Below, piece after piece: positions 41,322 to 50,404 of a stretch of DNA of 64,000 nucleotides. The translations under genes and the position numbers were made by a program. Source of the stretch: Secundilactobacillus collinoides DSM 20515 = JCM 1123. GTDB lineage: Bacteria; Bacillota; Bacilli; Lactobacillales; Lactobacillaceae. Every line of letters begins with the position of its first letter. The first letter of the stretch is position 1. The notes beneath the pieces were generated by a model. It saw nothing but the letters and a program-made list of their open reading frames with translations. It was not told the DNA's origin and ran no database searches. The stretch lies in contig NZ_AYYR01000054.1 in NCBI RefSeq assembly GCF_001435975.1, positions 1 through 64,000 of the forward strand. The letters run 5' to 3'.

Positions 41322-41975
41322 ATGATGATTAAAACAGTACTTTTTGATTTAGACGGCACCATTATCAATTCAGAGCAGGGCATTTTAAACGCAATCAAGT
41401 ATGCGGTTCATAAACTGAATCGGCCGACCATGGATGACGCCACACTGCGACAGTTCATTGGGCCGTCACTTGTGGGTGGCTTTCAAACAATTGCGGGTTA
41501 CACCCACGAGGAGGCCGTGGAGGCAACCGAGGCGTACCGGGAATACTATCGAGACAGCGGCCTTTTTGAGGATGAGGTTTATGCCCGCATTCCGGAGGCT
41601 TTGGGGGACTTGCAGCAACAATATGATTTCTACATTGCCACGGCCAAACCTGAATCGTTTGCTGAACAGATTATTGATCACTTTCATCTTGATGGTTATT
41701 TCAAGGGAATCTATGGTGCTACCTTTGACGAAACACGGATCAAAAAGGCAGACATAATTGGTTATGCCCTTAATGACATTGGCATTACTGATTCGCGTGA
41801 GGCGGTCATGGTAGGTGACCGCGATAGTGATATTCTTGGTGGACACAGTAACGCACTAGCGGGAATCGGTGTAACCTATGGATTTGGCAGTTTGGCTGAA
41901 TTGCAGGCTGCTAAGTCTGAACAGATTATTGCGTCGCCAACAGAACTTCCAGCGGCCGTTTTGGCGTTGAACTGA
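41322..41975 (+). CDS. HAD-superfamily phosphatase (phosphoglycolate phosphatase-like)
   Basis: A 217-residue protein from ATG-ATG behind GAGGAG. Motif I FDLDGTI (nucleophile Asp), motif II in YIATAKPE, motif III Lys in RIKKADI and motif IV MVGDRDSDILGG identify a HAD-IA enzyme with a helical cap, like PGP/Gph and beta-phosphoglucomutase relatives. It should dephosphorylate a small phosphorylated metabolite. Monocistronic with a strong terminator. Confidence 0.87.
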   Translation: MMIKTVLFDLDGTIINSEQGILNAIKYAVHKLNRPTMDDATLRQFIGPSLVGGFQTIAGYTHEEAVEATEAYREYYRDSGLFEDEVYARIPEALGDLQQQYDFYIATAKPESFAEQIIDHFHLDGYFKGIYGATFDETRIKKADIIGYALNDIGITDSREAVMVGDRDSDILGGHSNALAGIGVTYGFGSLAELQAAKSEQIIASPTELPAAVLALN

Positions 41976-41991
41976 GCCATTGAATAGTAAC

Positions 41992-42027
41992 TAAAAAACC
42001 ATTTATCAAATGATAAATGGTTTTTTT
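41992..42027. terminator. Bidirectional terminator
   Basis: AAAAAACCATTTATC / GATAAATGGTTTTTT hairpin with a 3-nt loop between convergent genes. Confidence 0.9.
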
Positions 42028-42028
42028 A

Positions 42029-42979
42029 TTAATGTGGGTTATGAGCGAGGGCAATTTGACCGATTGTATACGGGATACTGCGTTCAAACGGGGTTTTAAC
42101 TGGTTTTCCAAAGATAGTCTGATACTTATGACTGTCCAAAATAACCGGCTTTTTAGTCAGATAATACATCTCAACGATTTCTCTCAGGTCGGCATCAAAC
42201 AAACCAAGAAAACGCAATGCTGGTTTCGTTAAGGTAAACAGCGGCATGTGATTACCTGAGGCATCATTTGCCAGTTTCAGCAGCTTGTCGCCCGTGATTT
42301 GTTGGCCGGGAATGTTCCAAACTCCAGTAAAATGCGTGTCACTTAGTGCAATATTGAGTATCATTTCGGCCGCGTCCGGCAAAAAGATGTATTCACGAGC
42401 GACGCTGCGTTTGCCAATGTAAAATGTGGGCTTGCAAGCTGCGATTCCCATCATTGTTAAGCCTAGATAACTGCTGGCACGAGCGCTCGGACCGAAGTAA
42501 TCGGGTAGTCTGATCAGACAAGTTGGTACTGCACTGAAGCGTTCGTTGAACAATAACTGGGTTAGTTGAGCCTTGATTTGCCCCTTTTTAGAGATGGGGC
42601 GCATCGGTGCTGATTCCGTCATCGGTTGGCCAGTACTGGCACCATAGGCGTAGATACCGTCAATGTAAACCACCCGAGCGCCAATTTGTTGCGCAGCTGT
42701 CATGACCGATTCAGCTAAGGGAAGCTGGCGCGAGACGGTTTCGTGGTATGGTACCGCGGCACACTGGAAAACCAGATTGCTGTTCTGGCCAGCTGCAACA
42801 ATGCTGGCACTGTCAAAAACATCGCCCTGCGCATATGCGACACTGACGGGGAACTGAGCTTTCAGTTTAGTGAGTGATCTGCCAAATACCGTGACACTCA
42901 GATCACGTGCCAAACAGGCAGCCACGATTGCGGCGCCGGTCCCGCCAGTTGCCCCAACGATCAACACATGCGGTTTCAT
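42029..42979 (-). CDS. NAD-dependent epimerase/dehydratase-like protein
   Basis: A 316-residue extended SDR from the ATG at 42979, overlapping the preceding stop as ATGA. VGATGGTGAAIVAACLARD binds the dinucleotide. YIDGIYAYGAS lies where the catalytic region is expected, but I cannot place a YxxxK pair with confidence. It resembles NAD-dependent epimerase / NmrA-type proteins. Translationally coupled to a 150-residue unknown protein. Function unknown. Confidence 0.72.
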   Translation of the reverse strand: MKPHVLIVGATGGTGAAIVAACLARDLSVTVFGRSLTKLKAQFPVSVAYAQGDVFDSASIVAAGQNSNLVFQCAAVPYHETVSRQLPLAESVMTAAQQIGARVVYIDGIYAYGASTGQPMTESAPMRPISKKGQIKAQLTQLLFNERFSAVPTCLIRLPDYFGPSARASSYLGLTMMGIAACKPTFYIGKRSVAREYIFLPDAAEMILNIALSDTHFTGVWNIPGQQITGDKLLKLANDASGNHMPLFTLTKPALRFLGLFDADLREIVEMYYLTKKPVILDSHKYQTIFGKPVKTPFERSIPYTIGQIALAHNPH

Positions 42980-43428
42980 GACTGTGCCCCCTGACGTTGC
43001 CAATCCAAAATGGCAATGGCCTGCGTGCAGCTGTAGTATTTCGATTGGTTGGCCGTTTTAAATTCAATCACGGGTTCGTCCCGGTTGAAGTGCGGTGTGA
43101 TTGTCTGGTCAAACCAATCCTGCCAGTCTGTCTCCTCGTCAGTTTTCTGACGTGCGGTTAGCAATTCTTCCGGCCGGTCCCAAATAATCAGTTTATCAGC
43201 TAAATCATGCTGAGTGATGTAGGATTCAATTGTCGGTAACTGTTCCCGTTCTCGATTAACAAGTGTTCGTGACATCATCAATTCCTGTAATTCAGCCAAA
43301 TCATCGTTTGAGGCGTAACTGCGAATAAACACGCGCGCTGTGTTGCGATACGACATGAGTTTACGCTGTTCCTTATGTTTAGCGTTATATTTTTGCTGCG
43401 CCCGTTTTTGAGCTGCGGTTTGAGCCAT
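42976..43428 (-). CDS. Protein of unknown function, coupled to the epimerase gene
   Basis: A 150-residue protein from the ATG at 43428, 9-10 nt after GGGAG; a longer start to 43461 is less likely. The N-terminal KRAQQKYNAKHKEQRKLMSYRN is very basic and resembles small plasmid- or phage-borne DNA-binding proteins. The rest is acidic and helical (DDLAELQELMMSRTLVN), followed by EEETDWQDWFDQTI-like sequence. No family named. Its stop overlaps the epimerase start. Confidence 0.6.
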   Translation of the reverse strand: MAQTAAQKRAQQKYNAKHKEQRKLMSYRNTARVFIRSYASNDDLAELQELMMSRTLVNREREQLPTIESYITQHDLADKLIIWDRPEELLTARQKTDEETDWQDWFDQTITPHFNRDEPVIEFKTANQSKYYSCTQAIAILDWQRQGAQS

Positions 43429-43528
43429 GACCCTCACGCTCCCTTCTTGTTTTAATGCCATTATAGCACATACGCTAGATGCTTGATGACTGTTTTGTTT
43501 GACGCGGGTTTAGGGTTCATTTGGGTAT

Positions 43529-43574
43529 AAAAAAGAATCTTAGAAGGTTTTGGGCTTCTTAGATTCTTTTTTTT
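43529..43574 (-). terminator. Strong hairpin terminator, probably bidirectional
   Basis: AAAAGAATCTTAGAAG / CTTCTTAGATTCTTTT stem with a GTTTTGGG loop and tracts on both sides. It lies upstream of the unknown gene and downstream (minus strand) of nothing obvious other than repeat sequence. Confidence 0.7.
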
Positions 43575-43589
43575 CGCAGAATGATTTGG

Positions 43590-43857
43590 ACATCTTGGTT
43601 TCCTGTCCTCGGGTGGTAACGAGTTACTCAGGGCAGGGACTTACCGCTTGAGAGGCTTGTTTGACTTTTTGTACTTTGCTTTTTCAGTTGTGTAAATGTG
43701 TCGCTGGTATTCTGCTTTCCTGTCCTCGAGTGGAAACGAGTTACACAAGGCAGGGGGCTACCGCGTAAGGGACTTTGGTCAAAAAAGGCAAACCCGGCCT
43801 TTTCTGCCCAAAGTCCCTTACACTCCGCCCCCTAATCGCCTTGTTCCACTCTCTTGA
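43590..43857 (-). repeat. Dispersed palindromic repeat, copies E1 (full) and E2 (partial)
   Basis: E1, minus strand from 43857: AAGAGAGTGGAACAAGGCGA, TTAGGGGGCGGAGTGTAAGG, inner hairpin ACTTTGG.../...CCAAAGT, CCCCCTGCCTTGTGTAACTC, GTTTCCACTCGAGGACAGGA and AAGCAGAATACC. E2 (about 43590-43680) repeats the right end: CTGCCCTGAGTAACTCGTTA followed by CCACCCGAGGACAGGAAACC. The GtrA stop codon lies inside E1. Confidence 0.8.
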
Positions 43858-44257
43858 AAATAAACACCCTACTAAACAAATAATTAACCACAACGATCAC
43901 GACATTATCCACGACCTTTGTTAATAACGGTGAGGCGTGCAGGATTGAGATGCCTAGCCACATCATGGCCATATCCATGAAGAGTGACAGGATCCTAAAG
44001 AAAAAGAATGACCCTAACTCTGTCATTAATGCTTGGGAGGTTGTTGTTTTGGAATTGAACACCCAAAGCTTATTGGTGATATAGGCGAATAAAACTGAAA
44101 TAAACCAGGCGAGAACCGTGGCAACTTGGTAGTTCCAGTGGGCATAGGTGTCCAGGACATCGAACACACCGATGTTTACAACGGTGGTTAGCACACCGAA
44201 AACTAAATAGCTGATAACACTGGCATATTGCTGCCACAATTGTTTGATTTTGGTCAT
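43832..44257 (-). CDS. GtrA/GtcA-family membrane protein
   Basis: A 141-residue protein with four membrane helices and AAGGAA before the ATG. YASVISYLVFGVLTTVVNIGVF and the WVFNSKTT loop are the GtrA signature. Family members are thought to flip undecaprenyl-phosphate-linked sugars for glycosylation of teichoic acids or O-antigens. Last gene of the envelope operon. Its final residues (about VEQGD) and TAG stop are contributed by dispersed repeat E1. Confidence 0.87.
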   Translation of the reverse strand: MTKIKQLWQQYASVISYLVFGVLTTVVNIGVFDVLDTYAHWNYQVATVLAWFISVLFAYITNKLWVFNSKTTTSQALMTELGSFFFFRILSLFMDMAMMWLGISILHASPLLTKVVDNVVIVVVNYLFSRVFIFKRVEQGD

Positions 44258-44269
44258 AAAATTCCTTCT

Positions 44270-46246
44270 TTATTGGTTTAACGTTGGGCGTACAGCAGCT
44301 GTATAAATAAGACTGCTGTACGGGTAGGATTTGTTTCCGATTTTTAATGGTGCCGGCGCCAACCGGTAACGCTGCATTTTGACGAGTGATACGAGTTGTG
44401 CCTTGTCTGTATTGTTTTGAAGCCGAATCTGGTACTGGCCAGCTGGTAAGGCTCGTTTGGTGTAGTAGTTGTCATTTCCGGAAACAAGGGCGATCTTTTG
44501 ATGCGTTTTTTGATTAACTAGCGATGCTTGAACTAGAGAATGGGGAATTTTTTGAACGGTAAAGTCATTGATGGCGTGGTTTGCCGTAATCGTTTGATGT
44601 ACCTCAACGCCTGCTTTGATTGCGGTTGGCTTGGCGTCAAACTGCAGCGATAACTGGCTGCGCTGAGCGGCAACGATGACCCGCTTATGCGACGTCAGTG
44701 GGATCACTGACAGCACCATGACGACACTAGCTAAAATTGCCGCACCCCAGGTTAGCGTTTGCCGGCTATTGGGCCGTTTGACCCAAGCGGGATACTGTAA
44801 GACCGGTGTTGGCAGGGCCATGATCATCAGCAATAACGGGTAGATGGCTTGTCCATAACGGCTTTCGGTTTCCCACAGGAACGTGTGAAAAGCGAGGTAT
44901 CCCAGTGCCGTCAAAATTGCGAGGTCCATGACTGGAACGGTCAGGCTTTGTTTCCGTTTCATCAGCGCAATGCATTTCATAAGAATGTAGCTGTCAAACG
45001 TGACAAAATAGACGCGCATGAGCACTTCGCTTAGGAAATGAATCCGGTGCTGATGGTTGAGGTACCAGCTCGGTGCCTGCCGGAAACCACCTGTATAAGC
45101 CTGTTGAATGCCACCGACATTCAGCAAAATGGCGGCCTTTTGCAGCCAGCGTTTAACGACCCCGACCGGCCCCAGCTGTTTTAAACGAGCGGGCAGGGCT
45201 TTTTTGAGAAAGGCTTGCCGCGCCGCTTTGTTTGGCAGTCTGGCTTCTGTTTGCACATCGTTAAACATGTATTTACCGGTACCTTGCGGGTTGTAGCTCA
45301 TCCAGATCCAGTGGGTCGTTGGCACTTCATACTTGGGATTATTGGTGAAACGGGCGGCGTTAAGCACACCGGCTTGGGCGGGGACGGAAGCAGCAAACCC
45401 CAGTAAAACAATGACCAGCGGGAGCCCATATTTGACCAGTCGTTGGCGGCTTTTAATGAGCAGGGCGATGATGATCAATACGGTGGCGATGGCCAGGACA
45501 ATCAGGTTTGGCTTGATCAGCTGGCCTAGAACAATCGTGAGAAATAGTGTGGGTCCGGCCAGCCATTTTTCCCAGCGCTGATACTGTTGCCAGCGCGCGA
45601 TAATGTTGAAACTGACCGCGAGGCAGAAAAGAATCGGCAGATCCGAATACAGCACCTGCAAGTAGTAGGTGTACGCAAAAGGACTGCAGAGAAAGAACAG
45701 CAGCGTGCCAAGCACTAAGTCGTTTCGCTTACTGAACCGGTGGATGGTACGCAGGCAAATGGCGATGAACCCATCCAGAAACCCAATCGACATCAGATGG
45801 ATCGCCGTGTTAGTGGTCAAGTGAAACACGTTGGTGACCTTCAGCCACTCCGCCAGCATGTAGGTGATTGGAACATTGTTTGGAAAGCGCCAGAAGTACA
45901 CGGTGCGGCCCCAATCGTAATGGCCGCGGCTCAGCAGTTCCGCTTGGTAAATGACCCGAAACGGATCGTGATAAATTGTGGCTGGAAAAAAGTGCAGTTC
46001 TAGCAGTTGAAACAAGAAAATCAGTGCCAGTCCGGCGCCGGTTATAAGTGTGATCTGACGATACGTTAAGCGTTTCGTCAGTAACTTAAAAGGGCGCCAA
46101 AAGGCCCAGACCAGTACGCAACCGATCAAGACCAAACAGCTGACCCAGAAATTCTTTGGATAGATAATGTTCGACAAAATGCCAATCAGAACGCCGCCGC
46201 TCAATAATAGCGGCAGGATGTTCATCACTGGTTTTCCTTTAATCAT
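44270..46246 (-). CDS. Large multi-membrane GT-C-like glycosyltransferase
   Basis: A 658-residue protein with about 12-13 membrane helices and a C-terminal extracytoplasmic domain of about 130 residues (from about 525). The first outer loop carries HFFPATIYHDPFRVIYQ, with the acidic residue expected in GT-C enzymes that use polyprenyl-phosphate sugars. Its ATG at 46246 overlaps the GT2 stop (ATGA); the ATG at 46225 with AAAGGA upstream is an alternative. It probably transfers the flipped sugar onto an envelope polymer, as YfhO does in the CsbB/GtcA/YfhO system (inference). Confidence 0.75.
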   Translation of the reverse strand: MIKGKPVMNILPLLLSGGVLIGILSNIIYPKNFWVSCLVLIGCVLVWAFWRPFKLLTKRLTYRQITLITGAGLALIFLFQLLELHFFPATIYHDPFRVIYQAELLSRGHYDWGRTVYFWRFPNNVPITYMLAEWLKVTNVFHLTTNTAIHLMSIGFLDGFIAICLRTIHRFSKRNDLVLGTLLFFLCSPFAYTYYLQVLYSDLPILFCLAVSFNIIARWQQYQRWEKWLAGPTLFLTIVLGQLIKPNLIVLAIATVLIIIALLIKSRQRLVKYGLPLVIVLLGFAASVPAQAGVLNAARFTNNPKYEVPTTHWIWMSYNPQGTGKYMFNDVQTEARLPNKAARQAFLKKALPARLKQLGPVGVVKRWLQKAAILLNVGGIQQAYTGGFRQAPSWYLNHQHRIHFLSEVLMRVYFVTFDSYILMKCIALMKRKQSLTVPVMDLAILTALGYLAFHTFLWETESRYGQAIYPLLLMIMALPTPVLQYPAWVKRPNSRQTLTWGAAILASVVMVLSVIPLTSHKRVIVAAQRSQLSLQFDAKPTAIKAGVEVHQTITANHAINDFTVQKIPHSLVQASLVNQKTHQKIALVSGNDNYYTKRALPAGQYQIRLQNNTDKAQLVSLVKMQRYRLAPAPLKIGNKSYPYSSLIYTAAVRPTLNQ

Positions 46247-47193
46247 GAGTTGCCCCCAACTGTTGTTTCAATTGTGAAACGCGGGCGTTGTTTAACTTCG
46301 GTCATCACCTTACCAATGTATTCGCCGATGATCCCCAGACTTGCCATTTGCAAGCCCCCCAAGATCCATATAGAAATCATCAGTGACGACCAGCCGTGAA
46401 CGGCCAGCCCTAGGAATTTGGAAAGTAATGAATAAACCAACGCTGCGACACCGAGTAGGACGGTGATTACTCCAAGAAACAATATAGCACGAACTGGTGC
46501 AATTGACAGTGATGTAAGCCCTTCCCAGGCGAAAGCTATCATTTTCTTAAGGGGATACTTCGATTTGCCAGCCGTTCGCGGTCGGCGTTTGTAATACACG
46601 TTGGTTGACGGAAACCCCAGCATTGGGATAACACCGCGAATAAACAGGTTGCGCTCCTGATAAGTTAAGAGTGCTTTGACGGCACGTCGGGACATCAGCC
46701 GAAAATCAGCGTGATTTTGGACCATGCGCACACCGAGAAAGGCCAGGGTGCGATAGAACAACAGGGCGGAATTGCGTTTGAACCAAGTATCGGTCTCACG
46801 ATTGTTGCGCACGCCATACACAATGTCTTTGCCGGCGACGAATTGGTCGACCATTTCTGGAATTGCGTTAGGGTCGTCCTGCAGGTCAGCATCGATGGTC
46901 ACCACCGCAGCGGCCGTTTTAATAGCTTCTTGCATGCCGGCCATCAGCGCGTTTTGGTGGCCAAAATTACGACTGAATTTAATGCCGGCGATTCGCGAAT
47001 TGAACTGATGCATCTCCTGGATGATTTCCCAGGTGCGATCAGTCGAGCCGTCGTCCACTACCAAAATATTGGATTTAAAATCAAACAACTGGCTTTGAAT
47101 CAGCTGATCTTCGATTTTGATGAGCGTACGCAGACTGTCCTGGAGAATTTCCTCTTCGTTATAGGCTGGTATCACAATTGTTAGTTTTTCCAT
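46243..47193 (-). CDS. GT2 polyprenyl-phosphate glycosyltransferase (CsbB/GtrB-like)
   Basis: A 316-residue protein with GAGGAGG before the ATG. The GT-A domain is at the N-terminus (TIVIPAYNEEEILQDSL, VVDDGSTDRTWEI, DADLQDDPNAIPEMV). Two C-terminal membrane helices follow (about 230-255 and 268-290). This is the CsbB/GtrB/DPM1 class that loads a sugar onto undecaprenyl phosphate at the inner membrane face. The donor sugar (UDP-Glc or UDP-GlcNAc) cannot be told. It sits between PAP2 and GT-C genes, touching both. Confidence 0.9.
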   Translation of the reverse strand: MEKLTIVIPAYNEEEILQDSLRTLIKIEDQLIQSQLFDFKSNILVVDDGSTDRTWEIIQEMHQFNSRIAGIKFSRNFGHQNALMAGMQEAIKTAAAVVTIDADLQDDPNAIPEMVDQFVAGKDIVYGVRNNRETDTWFKRNSALLFYRTLAFLGVRMVQNHADFRLMSRRAVKALLTYQERNLFIRGVIPMLGFPSTNVYYKRRPRTAGKSKYPLKKMIAFAWEGLTSLSIAPVRAILFLGVITVLLGVAALVYSLLSKFLGLAVHGWSSLMISIWILGGLQMASLGIIGEYIGKVMTEVKQRPRFTIETTVGGNS

Positions 47194-47853
47194 TTAATGG
47201 ACTTCCTCCTCTAACTGCGGTTGATGCAGTCGCGGCGCTACAAGGTACAGGTAGCTCACGCGCATTATTTCCCACCAAACGAGGGCTAGCAGAATCGCAC
47301 CAATGCCGTCACTTGGATAATGGTCGCGTAGGTAGACTCGGGCAAAGGCGATGACTGCCAGCCAAATCACTGATAGCAGAGAAATCGCAAGTTGGGCTTC
47401 CTGATCCTTGAAATAGGGGACCAGCACGAAAATAACGATGAGCACAAGCGTTGCGGTGCTGATGGTGTGGCCACTGGGGAAACTAAAGCCGGTATCCGGA
47501 ACCAGCTGACCAGTTGGTCGTGGGCGCCTGACAAGTTCCTTAGCAACAAATGCGATGCCGTTAGCGCCAACTTCGGCGCAGATGATCCAGATGGCGTTGA
47601 AACGGTCGTGAATCATCCAGCAGCACCCTGCTAGCGCGGCAGCAATTGCCAGATTCACGGCAGGACTGCCAAGCAGCGAGACTTCCTTTAATGTAAATGT
47701 GCGGTTGGCACTGTCAAAGTGTGCCAGCAGGGTTTGAAAATGCGTATCAAATAATTGTAACCAAGCGGCATCGGTCAACACACCACCCATGAGGATAAGA
47801 AAAATCACGAGTGCGGTACTGCCGACTACCAACCACGTCGTCTGTTTATGCAT
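47194..47853 (-). CDS. PAP2-family membrane phosphatase
   Basis: A 219-residue protein with five to six membrane helices and AAAGGA before the ATG. The three acid phosphatase motifs are KELVRRPRP, SFPSGHTI and RVYLRDHYPSD, so catalysis is expected on the outer face. Probably a lipid phosphatase acting on undecaprenyl pyrophosphate or a similar lipid, returning carrier for the glycosylation operon. It overlaps the DedA gene by 8 nt and abuts the GT2 gene. Confidence 0.9.
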   Translation of the reverse strand: MHKQTTWLVVGSTALVIFLILMGGVLTDAAWLQLFDTHFQTLLAHFDSANRTFTLKEVSLLGSPAVNLAIAAALAGCCWMIHDRFNAIWIICAEVGANGIAFVAKELVRRPRPTGQLVPDTGFSFPSGHTISTATLVLIVIFVLVPYFKDQEAQLAISLLSVIWLAVIAFARVYLRDHYPSDGIGAILLALVWWEIMRVSYLYLVAPRLHQPQLEEEVH

Positions 47854-48499
47854 TTAAATCAGTTCCTTTACGATTTTTAACGAGCGTCATGATGACTGCT
47901 GGTAAGATCGATACCACAACGATAGCAATCATAATCAGCTCAAAGTGTGCCTGTACGACTGGAATGTTACCAAAGAAGTAACCCGAAAGGATCGCGATTG
48001 AGACCCAAGCGACGCCACCCATGACGTTGTACAGAATGAATTTGTGATAGGGCATTTTGCTAATACCGGCAGTAAATGGAATCAGCGTGCGGATGATTGG
48101 CATGAACCGGCCAAGGAAAATGGCACTGTTGCCATGCTTTTCGAAAAAATGTTGTGCGGCAGCCAAATGCTGCGGCTTGATCCAACGTTGCCATTTTGGA
48201 GATGATAGCCGGTGACCGAACCGCTGTCCGATTTTAAAATTCAGACTGTCACCCACGATGGCTGCGATTGAGAGCAGCCCGATGAGCACCAAATGGTTTA
48301 ACGGATGGGTTGCCATGGCTGCTAGCGACCCGCTTAAAAAGAGGAGCGAGTCGCCCGGCAAGAAAGGGAAAACAACCAGACCTGTTTCAATAAAAATGAC
48401 GGCAAACAGGCCGAGGTAGACCCAGGCGCCGTACTGGCTAATGAGCATCGGCAACAGGTGATGCATATTCAAGATAGATGCGAGTAACGCAGTGATCAT
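47846..48499 (-). CDS. DedA-family membrane protein
   Basis: A 217-residue protein with GGGG before the ATG. The DedA/SNARE-associated domain is evident: VFPFLPGDSLLFLSGSLAA, FEKHGNSAIFLGRFMPIIRTLIPFTAG and NVMGGVAWVSI. DedA members are now known as undecaprenyl-phosphate or phospholipid translocases. First gene of the five-gene envelope operon, so a carrier-recycling role fits. Confidence 0.9.
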   Translation of the reverse strand: MITALLASILNMHHLLPMLISQYGAWVYLGLFAVIFIETGLVVFPFLPGDSLLFLSGSLAAMATHPLNHLVLIGLLSIAAIVGDSLNFKIGQRFGHRLSSPKWQRWIKPQHLAAAQHFFEKHGNSAIFLGRFMPIIRTLIPFTAGISKMPYHKFILYNVMGGVAWVSIAILSGYFFGNIPVVQAHFELIMIAIVVVSILPAVIMTLVKNRKGTDLNA

Positions 48500-49006
48500 A
48501 GTAATTGCCCCTTTTCAGTAATCTCGTTTGAAAGTTTTTATTTGTATTCTTGATGACACTGATAATCATAAGGGGCGGTACCTGTTGAAAAAAGTGGGGC
48601 AAAATAAATGGTAAATGAGATTTTTTCAGAATGGGTGGATCTGACTGGATCAGCACTGATATGACGGGGATCTTCACAGACCTCGGACTCGTAAAAATCA
48701 CAAAAAGGCCACCGAGAATTTTTGAAAATTCTCGGTGGCCTTTTATTGTGTGCGTCTTTTTTTGAAATCAAAATGGGCAATGGCTGGACGCTTCGCATGC
48801 GGGTAACCCAGCCGTTATTAGTCATGCTGGGGCGCGTGCCCATTGTATACATATTGTGAAGTGGTGCTGGTCGGCTGTGCAGGCTCTGGCGCGACCCGCT
48901 TCGGACTGCCGTGAGAACCAGCGCGATAAATTTAGTCTAAGTTAAGCCGCCAAATATGGAAAGACCAACCTGCGATTTGCCAAGAACCTGATTTGCGATA
49001 AGTGGG
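48500..49006. other. Intergenic region with strong bidirectional terminator
   Basis: The hairpin at 48702-48745 (AAAAAGGCCACCGAGAATTT and its complement) terminates the minus-strand MFS gene. Left of it should lie the promoter of the DedA operon, not clearly recognisable. Right of it, 48746-49006 has a GGCTGG...CCAGCC inverted repeat (48783-48814) and nothing else. No coding frame is convincing. Confidence 0.6.
48702..48745. terminator. Strong terminator
   Basis: AAAAAGGCCACCGAGAATTT pairs with AAATTCTCGGTGGCCTTTT around a few bases. A- and T-tracts flank it. Confidence 0.85.
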
Positions 49007-50365
49007 TCAGTTGATCTGTTTTGCAGTGGTTTCAGGACCCCAGATGAACGTAATGATGGCGGCAACGACTGCCAGACCGGCGATGAAGTAGAGTACCATG
49101 CTGACGGATGAGACACTCAGGAAGAAAACAACCAGGTACGGCATCCCAAAGTTTGCTAATTTTGCCAATCCGTTTGCCACACCTGAACCACGGAACCGGT
49201 ACTTTGTTGAGAAGAGTTCAGTGACGTAAACACCAATGATGGTGGCGTTAAGGACATAGAAGCAGCAGGTCAGCAAGAAACCGACGATGACGATGCCAAC
49301 GGGTGAATTGAGGTGCGCGTAAGTGATCCCAAAAATGGCAACCAGTGAAAAGGCAATGATGATGTTAAGTTTCCGGCCGATTTTTTCAACCAACCGTGAC
49401 CCGATAAAGGCACCGACTGGCGCACCGATCATCATCAGCGTTGAGTAGACCAGTGAACTTGAAATGTTGATGCCTTGTTTAACCAACAGGGTTGGTGCCC
49501 ATGAGGTGAACGTGTACTGGCACACCATGGCTGCAATGGCGAGGGCGATGGCAACGAATGTGTTGCGGCCGAGATGTTTATTGACGTCAGCACTTTCCTG
49601 AGTGCTCGTCTGTTCGACAACTTCGGCTGGTTGTTTGTGCTCGGCGTCCATTTCTGCATTCAGCATGTCCAACGTTTCAGAAGCAGCGTCGTAGTGCCGG
49701 TGCTCGATGTTCCAGCGTGGTGATTCGGGCAAATTGTGACGGAAGTAGCTGAAAATAATAGCGGCGATGCCACTAATGAAAAACATACCACGCCAAGTGA
49801 AGTGGGGGATGATGACCAGGCACAATACCATGGCGACTGGCGCCCCAATATTGGCGATGAACGAGGCTGTGGTGCACCATTTTCCACGGGTTTTAACGGG
49901 TGCGAATTCATTAATAATGGAGAAGCTGGTAACCAGTTCGGCACCCAAACCAATTTCGCTGATAAACCGGCTGATAATCAAGATGGTCATGTTTGGCGCA
50001 AAGGCCCCGATAAAGGTAAAGACTCCAAACAGTAAAAGGTTCCACTGGAAGGCCTTCATTCGGCCCTTGGTATCGCCGATGACGCCGGCGGCCACTGACC
50101 CAATAAACAGGCCTAAAAACCCAAGTGACAAAAAGACTGAGGTTTGGGCAGTGGTCGCAAACCGTGTTGCTGTAAACGAACTCATCGTCCCACTGGCAAG
50201 ATAAATATCCATGGCGTCCAAGAAGAGCCCAGCTGCTGTTAAAAAGAAGATGCGGCGGAACGTCTTTGTAGTTTGGATAGCGTTCATTCTATGTAATAAT
50301 TCACCGGCCACCTTTGGCTGGTAAGCGTCGGTAGAGCTTGGTGCTGACATTGCGCGATCTGACAT
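49007..50365 (-). CDS. MFS transporter under T-box control
   Basis: A 452-residue, 12-helix transporter. SVAAGVIGDTKGRMKAFQWN is MFS motif A, LPESPRWNIEHRHYDAASETL is the sugar-porter/AAHS-like loop after helix 6, and a hydrophilic loop of about 40 residues (AEMDAEHKQPAEVVEQTSTQ region) splits the halves. This subgroup carries organic or aromatic acids or other metabolites with protons. The 5' leader is a T-box riboswitch, so expression should rise when one tRNA is uncharged. The cargo is then probably an amino acid, its precursor or a degradation product (inference). Confidence 0.83.
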   Translation of the reverse strand: MSDRAMSAPSSTDAYQPKVAGELLHRMNAIQTTKTFRRIFFLTAAGLFLDAMDIYLASGTMSSFTATRFATTAQTSVFLSLGFLGLFIGSVAAGVIGDTKGRMKAFQWNLLLFGVFTFIGAFAPNMTILIISRFISEIGLGAELVTSFSIINEFAPVKTRGKWCTTASFIANIGAPVAMVLCLVIIPHFTWRGMFFISGIAAIIFSYFRHNLPESPRWNIEHRHYDAASETLDMLNAEMDAEHKQPAEVVEQTSTQESADVNKHLGRNTFVAIALAIAAMVCQYTFTSWAPTLLVKQGINISSSLVYSTLMMIGAPVGAFIGSRLVEKIGRKLNIIIAFSLVAIFGITYAHLNSPVGIVIVGFLLTCCFYVLNATIIGVYVTELFSTKYRFRGSGVANGLAKLANFGMPYLVVFFLSVSSVSMVLYFIAGLAVVAAIITFIWGPETTAKQIN

Positions 50366-50404
50366 ATGTATTATTCCTCCTTAATGTAAATGTGTGATGA
50401 AAAA

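Noticed and set aside
46711-47184. 157-codon frame opposite the GT2 gene
   Set aside because: Antisense shadow of a well-supported glycosyltransferase.
48538-48852. 104-codon minus-strand frame
   Set aside because: It spans a strong terminator hairpin and has no ribosome binding site.
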